A DNA stretch of 64,000 nt from Opisthorchis felineus (lineage: Eukaryota > Platyhelminthes > Trematoda > Opisthorchiida > Opisthorchiidae). The stretch is from assembly GCA_004794785.1 (NCBI GenBank), contig SJOL01008692.1, positions 1,797,060 to 1,861,059 of the forward strand, read 5' to 3'. The position numbers were made by a program, and so were the translations under genes. Shown here piece after piece: positions 24,681 through 36,162 of the stretch (within the stretch, counting starts at the first letter, position 1; the number at the start of each line of letters is the position of its first letter). A model generated the notes under the pieces. That model was given only the letters and a program-made list of their open reading frames with translations, searched no databases and had not been told where the DNA came from.

Positions 24681-26394
24681 CTATGCAAGAAAGAAGCGAG
24701 AATGTGGGTGGTAATGGGAAAGCGTCACTACAAGGCTGATGAAAGCATCGCCTACCGATCACTGACAGTACAAAACCAGTTCCGGTTACTGCCTCTTGAG
24801 GGGTAACGAGACACCTAAATGGTGGCAAATCATGAAGTTGAACGAGCCTGGGCTCGCTGTATGCAGCAGTTAAACACCAGTACGCTATGCTAGTGTTGCG
24901 GTATGCGATGGCCAAAACGAAATGGTCTGCAAACTACCGCAACCGCATACTGATGTTAATTCATTGGTTCCAGAACGACAGCTGAACAAAGAGCCTCTCT
25001 GACTCCGCAGAAGAAAGAGTGGCGTTCGGTGTTTATCAGCTTGACAAGATGAAAACGGGTAACAGAGAGATGGAACAACACGCCACCATGAAAGGCCGAG
25101 GCGAAATCAGTGTTTGCAGCCCTCAAGAACCACTTAGTCTAGTTGTCCGGTTTGAATGTAGCTACAGAAGCCAAGAGGGACAGGGGCGATCCCAGAAACA
25201 GTCAGCGTAACTCCCACCTGGACGTGGAATGGGGACAAGATATTGTAAGTACCACCAGTGCTAGGCTTCGACTGCAGGATCTAGGCCTCTGGTTCAACTG
25301 CTGCTGACAGCAGTCAGCATATAACAGATTATGACAAAACTGAGGATAATGTGCCTGGGCACTTTCACTGGACATTCCGGGTGGGATAAATCATTAGGAC
25401 AAGAGTGAAAACCTGAAAGCGAATTTTACCGCGCCACTCCCGGGGGGGGCGCGCTGAGGTTCTGGATGACAGCTGAGGACTTGGAACGGCACCGTCAGGT
25501 TAGATTTGAAGTGGTTCGGCCTCAAGCTTGCATACTGTATTCGTTGCTGGAATCGAAGTTGTGGCCTAGTCTGTGCGGACCTAGTCTGTATCTGCCGTTT
25601 GTGGGTAGCAACGATAGGTCATCTTGCGAAGCTGACCCATCCTGTCATAGAAAGCGGTCGCTGTAAAGTAAGTAAATGCTACCAAACAGCTTTCTCCAAA
25701 GTGAATCACCTTGACAGCGATAGCCCAACAAGAAATCTAGGACTGAGTTGAATGCTTATTACAGCTCGCGCAGAGTTCCTAGAAGTTTCAGCTGTTTTGG
25801 AACAGTAAAGCGAATATTACGAAACTTTTACAATCATTTTGGCATCAGGTAACGAGACTTGGATTTAAAGATGCTAAATCACAGAGGAGAGAATCACAGC
25901 GTTTCATTTCACAGTAGCACACGCGAAAGCTCTTTTCAGGGGGGCCACGTGGTTTGACGGTTGACAGAAGAAAAGAATGTGGCAAGTGGCCTATTCCTGT
26001 TACAACCACCCCATAGGTCCCAATCAGAAAGAAACGATTACCGGACTGCTTTAGAGGACTAAATGCATTCTTACACCTGTACTCGACACCTTTTAGTCTC
26101 ACATGATTGGTACCTAACAGATTCCCTACGATGATCGTAAAAAGTCAGGAATATCCACTTCACTGCTTACAAGCAGTCAAACAAATTCATGTCGCATTTT
26201 CCGGAACAACAAATAACTTCATCAGTCTGAAAAACAGCGTAGTATAAAAGATGGAATACCTTCACCATGCGCGGCATTGTGGATTGTGTCGATCAGGTCC
26301 AATTAATCGGGTTTTCACTTGGGGCAAAATTTTGATTGGTGAATATGGATGCCGGCTTTGAAAACAAACCCAAATGCATATGGTGCACACGAAA

Positions 26395-26470
26395 AGGCAA
26401 ACTCCTTTGCGCGGGAGTCGAACCCGTAACCTCTCGCTCACCAAACAAACACTCTACCAATGGACGTTTG
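26395..26470 (-). mobile_element. tRNA-like SINE head, minus strand
   Basis: The minus strand reads GTCCATTGGTAGAGTGTTTG, then GAGAGGTTACGGGTTCGACT and CCCGCGC. Box A-like TTGGTAGAG and box B GGGTTCGACTCCC are well kept. A TTTGCC...CGTGTGCAC stretch follows, as in SINE families of this window. Confidence 0.55.
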
Positions 26471-26561
26471 TCTTATCGTATGCAGCACGTACAGTTGAGT
26501 TCCTATTCAAAAATATGAAGATGGCTTATATGCCCCTTTCAAGTCTCAGTATAGAACACTG

Positions 26562-26650
26562 TCCGTGTATCGCAGTGGCTAAGGTGCTACGGCCGTTGCA
26601 AGCAAACTACATGTACCGAAGTTTTTCAACAAAACATGACCGAGTTCGAG
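26562..26650 (+). mobile_element. tRNA-like SINE head, diverged
   Basis: It has box A-like CAGTGGCTAAGGTGCTACGG and box B-like GAGTTCGAGTTGCGC about 60 bp apart, wider than in a tRNA. It lies close to the oppositely oriented head at 26395-26470. Confidence 0.4.
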
Positions 26651-27391
26651 TTGCGCAAAAGAACCCTGTAAATTCCAGGTGAAATGAACTCAAACCCTCT
26701 TCAAGCCAATAATGTCCTGAAACATATGTGTGTAGCATTTGCCCTTTGAGTCACCTGCAAAACACAGTATCAGCAGTCGTGATGCTGCAGCAAAGTTTTA
26801 AACAAGACCACAAAGTCCCTTCCACGGCTGCTTCTGTCTCTTTGCCAGTTTATAGCAAACCTTGGAACAGCACTTATTGGGCTAACACAAGCTGAAGGCC
26901 TTTCTATGGGGCTCTATACATCTGATCCAACCATCTAAATATTTCATTTACGCCTGGTTAGGCTCTTAAAGTCCTGATGTTTCTTTTGGATTGAATGACA
27001 CAGTGATTAACTCTCGTCCAGAGAGATTCGTTAGATGCACATAGCTCAGCATTTTCAGTGGGAATAGAATAGAATTTGGCATTTCAGCACAAGCTTCCAG
27101 GCGGACCGTCATATACGACTGGGGGTTATGCTGGAGTTGCGGCAACTGATGTTCGCGTTAACAATGAATGTGACGATGACAGTCGCACTGACGTGAGAGG
27201 ACAAAACTCCTCCGCTGATATTGCTGATATTGCCTATTGGATTACTAAGAATCTCATGGTTTATAGCAGTGTTCGGTATTGGGGCCGGATAATGTTTGTC
27301 GGACTCTGTGTGCGTGAGACTACTCCAATATCTGAGTGATATTCAAACTTTTCGAGACTTGTCGTGTTTTGCTGCAAACATTCATGTAGTA

Positions 27392-27426
27392 GTTATAACG
27401 TTATAACGTTATAACGTTATAACGTT
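27392..27426. repeat. Palindromic octamer repeat, GTTATAAC x 4.4
   Basis: The 8 bp unit GTTATAAC is its own reverse complement and repeats without interruption over 35 bp, so the whole tract is a perfect inverted repeat and can form hairpins or cruciforms. Confidence 0.97.
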
Positions 27427-27620
27427 CGGAATCCTACTTAAATATCTCTTTTTTTATTCTGCGCTTTCTATGCAGTACCAGTAATCAGAGGTACCCTATG
27501 ACAAATTAGCATGGAACTGATTAGAGGAATTTTTCGGAGGCAACACCTTTAGAATGATGAGGGGAAAAGCACTCAAAAACGTAAAACCGCAAGAACAGTT
27601 TCAATAGAAGAACTTTTCAC

Positions 27621-27761
27621 CTGTCCAAAGTGACACGCGGTGTGTAAGGGTGTGTAGCCAGCCTTGGTTTTTGCATCCAGTTCAGATCCAGCATCGTAAA
27701 GAAGAATGGCAGCTTCGTGACTGTCCTCTTGAGCAGCCAAGTGCATCGGTGTCAATCCATT
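27621..27761 (-). CDS. ANK: Ankyrin exon H: repeat 21 and start of 22
   Basis: A 141 bp, 47-codon exon, phase 0. The acceptor is ctatatag and the donor CAG|GTGAAA, a weaker consensus than the others. It encodes NGLTPMHLAAQEDSHEAAIL, matching the vertebrate SGLTPLHLAAQED repeat, and then AGYTPLHTACHFGQ, the first 14 residues of the next repeat. Exons H and I together give exactly 99 codons, or three repeats, which supports both junctions. Confidence 0.93.
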
Positions 27762-28495
27762 CTATATAGTAGAGAACAGAAGTAAAAAAATACACCAAAA
27801 TGAAGCAGCAAGAACCATGTACAACCCACGGGAAGTATGGGAACGTGTCAGTCAGAGCTAAAATTGAGAACGGGAAACCGTTCAGTATGACAGAGTAAAC
27901 GTTTTTCTCATAATGACAGACTTGTGTTGTGCCTTTGGCGGGAATGCAGATGTATTAGTCCGCTTCGTTAAGCTCCAATCAGGCATACCATGCAAATCAG
28001 ACAATCTTAGAAGCCCTAAGTTACGTGCTGAGTTACTCGTTTGAGTGACGTTCAGACAAACTACCGAAAACTTAAGGCTGGTATTTCCAACCCAGTCAGG
28101 AGAACGTGGGTAAATAAAGCAGTGGTCCGTTACACAAAATGCGTTTCAGCTGACGGAAAGTGTGGAATCGCACGCAACAGAAGAAGAAATATCTGAATGG
28201 TATTTATCATTAAGTAACAGCATTAACAGAGGACTGCATAATGAAGTCCTCCACACGCACCTGGTGTGCCTTAATATGGCGGGGGTGCGGAAAAAAATGG
28301 GAAAAGTCTTTGTCGTCCTTCGCACTAGGAAATTTGATATCAGCTTCTACATCCATACAAGCAAGTTTTTACTGAAATGAAACAGGGGTCATAACTGCAT
28401 GAATGGATCACAAAAATAAAGATTTTAATGCTAATCGGAAAGTCTGAGTCTAAGTTGAACTATTCTTTGAAGAAAACGACATTTAAAAACCGTAA

Positions 28496-28503
28496 GCCGG
28501 CTC
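28496..28503 (+). repeat. Target-site duplication of Merlin, left copy
   Basis: The octamer GCCGGCTC abuts the left terminus and is repeated exactly at 29666-29673 after the right terminus. An 8 bp duplication is within the range described for Merlin. Confidence 0.9.
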
Positions 28504-29665
28504 GGATCTTTTCCAGATAAGCCCCGCCACTAATGCAAAACGTGCATGCGCGAAAAGTTAAGCCCCGCCAATTTTTGCCAGCTCCAATTTAATGTACCAC
28601 ACAACCTTGACATAGTTTTGATGAAAACAATTCCTTGTCCGCATCTAGGCTCATTTTGTGCAGAAATTTCCTCCGTCCGGACGAAAAACCATAAATGAAC
28701 TTTCTGACGCTTTCAACTCTCGTTCATGACAAGGAGACGGCAATACGTATTTTTGCAAAGCCACGGAGTGATCCATCAGCAACGTTTATGCAACAATGGC
28801 CACCAAATGACACTTTCAACTGTTTTTAACAGCTGGACGTGAAATGCCCGACAATATCGGCAAGAAATTGGTCTTCGAAAGGGAACCTGGCTGGAGCGGT
28901 CTAGGATGAAGTTTAGGACAGTAATTCTATTCATTTATTGCTGGTCCAAAAATTTGGCAGGAATCAAAATCTCCTCAGAAGAATTATCTATAAGCCACAC
29001 GACCGCTGTTGACTGGAAGAACTTTCTTCGCGAAGTTTGCGCCTGGCGGCTTTTGCAGACTCCAACAGTTATCGGCGGCCCAGGTCTACACGTCGAGATC
29101 GATGAAACGCCAATATCTCGCCGTAAAAACCACACAGGGTGAGTCCTTCCCCAGCAGTGGATTTTCGGAGGGATCTGCCGGGAAACTAAAGAGGTGTTCA
29201 TGTATGCAGTGCCAGATCGAACTGCGGCCACTTTGATGGGCACAATCCAGGCCTGCATCGCTCCCGGCTCAATCATCATCTCCGATATGTGGGCATCATA
29301 CCAAGGAATCGAAACGATGATTGACATGAATTATACTCATGAAACGGTTAATCATACCGAAAACTCTGTGGATCCAACGACTGGAGCTCACACACAAACC
29401 ATCGAATCTCTTTGACACGTCTACAAGATGCAGAATAAACACCAATGCGGCACACACCGATCTTTAGTGGACAGCTACTTGTGTGAGTTCCTTTGGAGGC
29501 AAAGGTACCGAAAAACGGACCTTTTCATGCAAATTATTAATGACATGTCCCAATTTCACCCTCTTCAATAAAAACTAAAAGTACAAATTTCATATCCTCT
29601 TTTTTCTAATCTTTTTTTGGGTGGCGGGGGTTAATTTTTTGGCGGGGCTTAGCTGGAAAAGATCC
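28504..29665 (+). mobile_element. Merlin-superfamily DNA transposon, full length with intact ends
   Basis: A 1162 bp element. Its terminal inverted repeats, about 26 bp each (28504-28529 and 29640-29665), begin GGATCTTTTCCAG and differ at one position. The core motif TAAGCCCCGCCA recurs inside the left end near 28555, and its complement recurs inside the right end near 29630, giving subterminal repeats. Both flanks carry the same octamer, GCCGGCTC. The internal frame encodes a DDE transposase of the IS1595/ISXO2-like type that defines Merlin, a superfamily related to bacterial IS1016/IS1595 and described in schistosomes among other animals. The element lies antisense inside an ankyrin intron and cannot encode its own transposase, but its intact ends could in principle be mobilised in trans. 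Confidence 0.93.
28695..29571 (+). pseudogene. Merlin transposase, decayed
   Basis: The frame from ATG at 28695 needs one frameshift, near the T run around 28750, to enter the main frame, which then runs to TAA at 29569-29571. Three in-frame TGA codons interrupt it: 28840-28842, 29140-29142 (between RRKNHTG and VLPQQWIFGGICRET) and 29413-29415 (between HTQTIESL and HVYKMQNKHQCGTH). TGA standing for Arg or Trp would fit C-to-T or G-to-A decay. The catalytic residues look preserved: Asp at 29101-29103 in HVEIDET, Asp at 29284-29286 in IISDMW and Glu at 29404-29406 in TQTIES. The C-terminal motif SLVDSYLCEFLWRQR is also typical of the family. The same protein in one frame over about 220 codons makes recent inactivation likely. 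Confidence 0.92.
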
Positions 29666-29673
29666 GCCGGCTC
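29666..29673 (+). repeat. Target-site duplication of Merlin, right copy
   Basis: GCCGGCTC, identical to 28496-28503 on the other side of the transposon. Confidence 0.9.
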
Positions 29674-29956
29674 GATCATGGAGCATCTCAAATAACGATG
29701 TCTTCGACGCACAATGACGCTCAGTCGGCAGAATGGCCGCAGATACATTCGGTTCCACTGGATAGATTTTTACATGGACTAAGCATGTGAATTCTTACAA
29801 GTAAAGGGTTCCTGCATAGAACACGTTAAAACGACCAGGCTCAGTGACTTGAATGGTGCAGCCCAGTGACCGGAGGAAGAATTATTCATGACTACTCTCA
29901 GCTGCCAACAGTAGCGTGAGTAAAGAAAATTCTTTCAAATGCATTTGACATGTTAC

Positions 29957-30187
29957 CTTGGCTCTTGAGTTGACCTGAGCGCCCGAGGCCAAAAGAAGTT
30001 TGGTCATTGCCACACTCCCATCCTGACAGGCCAGGTGCAATGGAGTGAAACCATTTCGTGACTCCATATTACATGCCTTTGCACGATCCACATTGGTAAG
30101 CAGCAATTTAGCGATATTGATGAAACGCTTCCCGGCAGCGATGTGCAGTGGAGTGAAACCATTCTTTGCCTGAGCCAGAGGATCCGC
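29957..30187 (-). CDS. ANK: Ankyrin exon G: end of repeat 18, repeats 19-20
   Basis: A 231 bp, 77-codon exon, phase 0 at both ends, with acceptor attggactag and donor AAG|GTAACA. It opens with ADPLAQAK, completing the previous repeat, then encodes [20 protein letters not shown] and NGFTPLHLACQDGSVAMTKL. The first full repeat is 36 rather than 33 residues because of about three extra residues in the loop around NVDRAKACNMES. The second ends VNSRAK. The small insertion looks like a lineage feature, since the frame is preserved. Confidence 0.94.
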
Positions 30188-30276
30188 CTAGTCCAATGAA
30201 ATATTCAAAGTACTTGTTATCGTCTTCCAGTTATCTTAGCCGAACGTTAACTAATTCGCAAAATTCACCATCTTAC

Positions 30277-30450
30277 CCTGTGTTCAAGCAAATCCTGAAC
30301 AAGCACTAGCGATCCGTAGTGAGTGGCCAAGTGGAGTGGTGTAAGACCATTCCTGCCTGACGAGTTCACGTCAGCTCCGTGAGACAAAAGCAGTCTGGCA
30401 GTCTCCAGACTTGAATGTTTGATAGCTAAGTGGAGTGGGGTGAATCCGGA
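30277..30450 (-). CDS. ANK: Ankyrin exon F: repeat 17 and most of 18
   Basis: A 174 bp, 58-codon exon, phase 0 at both ends. The acceptor is caaattccag and the donor AGG|GTAAGA. It encodes SGFTPLHLAIKHSSLETARL and then NGLTPLHLATHYGSLVLVQD up to LLEHR, which is residue 25 of the second repeat. The remaining eight residues (ADPLAQAK) come from exon G after an intron of only 89 bp. The intron thus cuts inside a repeat, unlike the repeat-boundary introns upstream. Confidence 0.94.
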
Positions 30451-33400
30451 CTGGAATTTGAAGAACATGTGAGCAATAATTATGGGTATAGATGAGATCC
30501 TCTGAGAATAGAAAAAAATGAACTGAACTAATGGGATGACTAAGGTGGCGGAATAAAAACAACTTGTGAGCTCTATCCCTTATCTCTATTGGGGAGATTG
30601 GTGTTGCCTGTACTGTCTTATAACAAATCTTTCGTGGCCATTCGTTGTCCGACGGTCTGCACGAAGTACACGTGAAACCGAAAGAAAATCATTCATGTTT
30701 GTGTTTCAATGTAATTTGCTAGAACAGAGCAACAGCACAAGGAAGGTGAGCATCGGCCTTGAGAGTGGGCTTTCTTCTTCACTCTTGGTTTGTATCGACA
30801 GGAGCCGCTGTTGTCACCTTCTCTCAGAAAGGGCTGCGATACTTAGATATGGGTTTTCTACTGAAAACGAGGGTTTGAAAATTAATTAAATGGACAGTAC
30901 TACGATATCTCATAGAAACTCCTTCGAAAGGAGAATACTGTTGTGCGGATGAAGAGATGGAGGCATGAATCTAAGTCGATACAGCAAATATCGGTGCGCA
31001 GAGACCGGACCTAAGTTCAGCGTGAAAATAACCAGGTAACATCTACGAGAACTGTCATACCAGTGTGGTTGATAGACTACCGTTACACATGCACAGTCGT
31101 TTTTTTACACTCAGGAGAATACCGGTAGTTCAGACAGCATAGGTGGTTGTTGTTTTGTTCGCCGGGCTGGACCACTAGGTAGCTAAAGTTTCGGCTGCAA
31201 ACGAGGTTTTATCACCCGTGCGAAGTTGTGCAGTGGAGTACAACCCCGAAACCTTCATGACAGCGACCCACAGATGACGTCAGCTTGCTCGGAAACGCTC
31301 GCAACTGAGTTATTTAGCCTAAGAAACCAAAAACTAGTTTTCTGGTCCTTTAAAGTGCTGGACTGCAGCCGTTTTGGTTACTGGTTTATTCAGAAGTCAA
31401 ACTATTCTACTGCCGAGTGGACTACCAAGTTGATCGGCGACTCGTTTATTCCGAGTTCGCCTCTGCTATCCGACCACTGAGAAACCTACCGATGGACTAT
31501 TCATGTAGATTCAACTGCGATAGGCGGAACCGTTTGGCTCAGTAAATCTAGTCATATGACTTGCCTATATGTCTCCCCATTATGACGTCAAGATTAAAGC
31601 GTTATTTTCCCCGTTTGCACCAGATTTCAGCGCACATCCTAGTGACATTGAGGACCAACTTGGTGTATACATTCGTACAGGAGTACCGCTCGAATTGAAA
31701 GTGACGGCTGGATTCAGGTATGCACTAAACTACAGATGTATGCCTATGCAGTGCCTCCCTTAGATGTCCTCAAAATCAACGTTCGGCTCGAATTCTGTAT
31801 AGGGGCGGGTGGTGTAGTGCGCAGGCCAGAAAGTATCATTCCTTAGGACAGCCTTTCAGGAGACAATAAATTTGTCATCGGCGCACCTTAAAGCTATCTC
31901 ATTACAATTTTACGCTAATCCCGGAACGCCTTTAAAACAATCCCAGGAAGGTTTGATATGATTACGAGAGACTATGAAGTAAAAAAAGGCACAGTTGTCT
32001 TATGCCAGCCGTCGGTATCTGTTAGTTAGACTGTTTGACGAAAAGTCCATAGGTTTAGTTGTCTTTAGTTGGAAATCTTTTGAAAGCACCTCAGCCCTCG
32101 AACATCACACCAAATTGAGACGAAAGCATCTCACAGTACGCTGTCGTTGATCTGGAGAGACCAACGGGATTACCATTCGCCAAGTTGTTCCTAGGTCACA
32201 TACTGTAGTGAGCAGGGACCTACCTAATTATAGCCATCCAAACTTAGCTCTTGATGGGTGAGAACTCTGGTTTGCAGTTCCAGAGCTGATCCTTTTACAC
32301 CTGCGTTCTAAACTGAGAATGGTCGCAAGTTTGTGAATTCGGGTAGAAGTACCCACTTTGTAACAACCATATAACGAGGCCTCTATTTGTTTCAAACAGT
32401 TTCGCGAAAAGGGCAGATATAACATGGATCAGATCAGACCAAACAGGTCATCCTGTGCCAATCTGGCGGACGAATCAGAGCAGGGGATAAGGAGGCTTTT
32501 AGCCAAACCAAAGACATACCCGTGTGATAGTCTCCAACTGAGCGCCGGAATTCAGTAACATCTGACACACATCTGTATAGTTCCCTTTGGCGGCCAAGTG
32601 AAGTGGAGTGTAGGTGTCTTTTGTGGCCGCTTGTACGTGGGCCGAATGTTCCAGCAACACGGTGACAAGCTCAACGTTACCCATTCTGGCAGCGATATGT
32701 AACGCGGTTTGATGACCCTGCAAATAGAGTGACGAGAACCATAGGATCATTCTTGATTATAATAATAAATCACATATTCACCAGACTGTTTCCCAAAATT
32801 TTCTTTGTGTTGGAAACGGTGAGAAGGGGGTATCATACTCTGCGGGGGTGCTTCACAATATGTTTCTATTTTAATGGTCTAATACTGATCACCTCTCAGT
32901 CCTTGAAAGTATGGGAATACATTCTAGTAGACAAACATGTCAGTTTACTAAACATGATTTGGAGAATACTTTAACACCGATTTTCCCCTGGAAGTCTCGA
33001 ACACGTGACCTCCTGGCTAGTAATCTGAGCATATTACTCGCACTTAGATAGGATATTACGCCACACATTTTTTCATTCACGGAAATCACATCACGTGATC
33101 ACACCTGTTGGCTGGTTCCTCGAGTGACGACTTCTCAGATGGAAGTCACGGAATGTTCAACCTACTAACCGGGAGGTCGCGAGTCCGAGACCACGTGGAG
33201 TGTTGTGATGACGTCAGCCCATGTCTGCAAGATCAGATTGAGTAAAACTCGGTGGAAACCTGTACCAGTTGCTCCACAAGGAGGTCCGAGCTAACCAGCG
33301 TAGAGGTTAAACCCTAAGCTTTAGACCACAGTTACATCCTCTTGTCACCAACCGGTAGTGCCCTCTAACCCCAACTACAAAATCAAGGCTGTACGAAGAA

Positions 33401-35964
33401 TCTCAGGGAGCACCTTTTCGCCTCTGTGAAAAGGGGCTACGTTGAAACACACTGTTTTCTTGTCTACTGGTTTTAAACAAATAAACAGTAACCACGAGGT
33501 GAAGAAAGTGCTATTTTTGCTTTGAACATAGTTTGGGAATTCTGTGAGGTGAATCTTTGTCAGTCAGCTTGAGAACAACGACGAATTAGTCGGCTTACTG
33601 ATCCCGGTTACACTCTTCTTATGTCCCATTGCACTGTTTTTCAAAATCCGTTTGCGGCTCACGTGCTCAGGGACTTTTTAATGGTAACATACGTCAGTAA
33701 GGTTTTCATAGATTTCTTTGCTAGCAATAACAATGATAAATCAGATCATAATCTGCCTGTCGCCTTCAAGCGTTTACAAGTAACGCTGGATTACTGGATT
33801 CACACCAGTATTCAGGAACTTTATAAAGGCTTGAGGGGTTGGAAGTGGGCACCTCACAATACACCACGTAGCGTTTTCTATTCAGCAAGTCAGTACCTCT
33901 CAAGTGGCCTAGAAAATGCACAATGTCCTGTTGAAAGACATTCTAGCCCTTCCAAACGGTAACTTATGGCCTCAAAATAACATTTCTGAAAATTAAAAGA
34001 TTTAGCTTGGGCTAACAGGGACAAGACTAATTACGCTTCAGAAACAAAGTCATATAGTGGGAAATTGCTCGATTGAAGGACAGGGTGATCTATGCTGCAT
34101 ACTGGAACGGCCTGAACAGCCGTGGCAACCAGATACCCTGACAGAAATACCTAAGAACACTGAAAGTTTCGATGTGAAACACAAATGGTGTAGAGTCATG
34201 GTGTAATTCTTGTAGTATTGCGCAGGTAGTATGTTGTAGCGCGCGAAAAACCGGATATTGAAATAGCTGCTTTTTATCTATAAAACGGGATTGAGTACGT
34301 ATTACCATAACTATCTGGCTGCATAAGTGGACGCATGATTGATGGTATTAAGCTCCTTTGAGAAGTCACAACTTCCAATAAATTGCCGTTATGTTTTTTG
34401 AACCCACCTGAAGAAACAGGTTTCAGTGAGCATAAACTGCAAGCTGAAGAACCATGGAAGGCGACGTTTGAGATGGTACAGTTACGAGCTGACCACTCGG
34501 CCTACCGCTGTTCAGTGGGGTCAGCTGCATTCAGCTGCATTTGCCTAGGTCACTTTAGACTGCTTGAACATTGACCACAATTGGACAGTAAAATGTTGGC
34601 TTTATTCTCCATGATCGTGTTCTACAGGAGTTGGTCAAAATGTGGAATTTGAAAGGACAAACGGCATTTTCACCTATAAACTTTGTATGAAAGTGATTAC
34701 CACCCAAGATTAAACAAATGAACGTGGACTAACAGGGATAATGCAAATGAAGGTTTCCGAGCGAGCTAAAAGTAAAGCTGACTGATTCCAACACCGGGGA
34801 ATCGTCTGTTTTCAATAACAATGGATCTTTTTGTTTAAACAACATTTCACGATTACTGCAAACTGTGATGGGACCACATTTTAAAGGGGTCAAGTAAACT
34901 GACTATTGAACCTAACTTGACCTCCTGATAATTACCCCATTCATTTGCTTACTCCGCCCATGTACTTTTGATCTCCACTTGTTTTGCTCATCTGTACATG
35001 CCACTCACCTTGCTGCAAAGGCCGTCTCGTCCGACGCTGGCACATGAGCATGTCTGTGTGTGAATGTGCGCAGCTGACCTACTTACCCATGCGTGCTCGT
35101 TCCCCGTTTGCTGAGCCTGCCCTGACTTGTTCTCATGATTTCCGTGTGACCTTACCGTCATTCAGAATCATGAGACTGTTTTCGGAAGGGACGATCGCAA
35201 CCCACACCACGAGCCGACATTACGGTCACCGTTGTTTGGTATGCGGACCTTGACACTGCATGGTGCCAGTCGATGACAGACTTGTTGACGACACGAACAT
35301 GGACTATTGATGTTTGTTGTATAATTTTGCCTACCTTTGTGTCAATGGTTCCGCAGACTTTCGAACCCAATTCTTCCTTTTGTTATTCGGGATCGTCAAA
35401 CCTACGCGGGACTCAAAGTTCCGTATCGCGAAACCTCAACACTGTGCTTGCTTTGAAGTGCAACCGGGCATACAAGATTTGGGAACATGAAGTCCAGGTG
35501 TACAAAGTACGGACGAAAAGACGTTCCTAGTGGTGGATACAAACCATCGACGTTACTAACTGTTATACTGTCCTTCGTAGCACTTATGAGCCTAGACTGC
35601 ACAGATGAAAGGCCACACATTTGCCACGTAGAATTATAACTGATATCTGTTAGCTCCGTTACTCTGACTCCATCCCGTGCACGTCTTCTTGGCCACACCA
35701 TTTGTACATGAACTTCTTGCTTCAAGGTGTACCACATACCTTTCTATTCCATATACCAGAATTTTCCAAGATAATAACTATTCAATTCAATAGTCATTCA
35801 ACTGTCACACAAATTTAGGGGCATGATCGAGTCCCTCAAGCAGAGTCTTTCCTCGGGAATGAATCAGTTAAACCAGGTACCACTTAATGGCCTGCTCTAT
35901 GGACAGCTAAAATAACGGTAATACACACAACGAAGCACAGTCAAACCCAACTGGGTCAGCTTAC
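30451..35964 (-). other. Introns flanking ankyrin exon E
   Basis: The introns 30451-32519 and 32718-35964 surround exon E. A tRNA-like box B remnant lies near 33165-33185. The frames at 30566-30889, 33621-33962, 35273-35530 and 35402-35737 have no recognisable domain. Three of the window's eight TGACGTCA octamers fall here (31275, 31583, 33209). Confidence 0.7.
32520..32717 (-). CDS. ANK: Ankyrin exon E: repeats equivalent to vertebrate 15-16
   Basis: A 198 bp, 66-codon exon, phase 0 at both ends, with acceptor tatttgcag and donor CGG|GTATGT. The repeats begin GHQTALHIAARMGNVELVTV and DTYTPLHLAAKGNYTDVCQM. The position matches the vertebrate DDQTPLH.SARLGK repeat and the one after it. It ends in LETITR, continued by SGFTPLH in exon F. 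Confidence 0.95.
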
Positions 35965-36162
35965 TCTTGCTCGACCGTCCACCAGGGCTCCGTTACGGAG
36001 CAACAATCGGGCCACTTCGGTCTGTCCTGCCCGTGTGGCCAAATGTAACGCCGTCTCACTTCGTATGGTTGGCGCATTCGGGTTCGCACCGTGTTGGAGC
36101 AGTAGGACAACAATGCTGATATGCCCCATGAATGAGGCCACATGAACTGGGGTCAAACCCGA
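35965..36162 (-). CDS. ANK: Ankyrin exon D: repeats equivalent to vertebrate 13-14
   Basis: A 198 bp, 66-codon exon, phase 0 at both ends, with acceptor ccgttttcag and donor AGA|GTAAGC. The repeats start [20 protein letters not shown] and [33 protein letters not shown] and the ETALH.A.RAGQ.EV series match the corresponding vertebrate ankyrin repeats almost residue for residue. An out-of-frame 60-codon reading of the same segment is only a shadow. Confidence 0.96.

Larger units (their letters stand above)
24681..27620 (-). other. 2.9 kb intron between ankyrin exons H and I
   Basis: It contains two tRNA-like SINE heads (minus at about 26395-26470, plus at about 26562-26650) and the palindromic octamer tract at 27392-27426. 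No coding signal is seen. Confidence 0.75.
27762..29956 (-). other. 2.2 kb intron between exons G and H, hosting Merlin
   Basis: About half of this intron is the Merlin transposon at 28504-29665, inserted antisense to the ankyrin gene. The remaining sequence shows nothing recognisable. Confidence 0.8.

Noticed and set aside
33165..33235. Possible further H2 hammerhead after a box B-like sequence
   Set aside because: GTGATGA is present, but no GAAA strand or stem II can be placed downstream.
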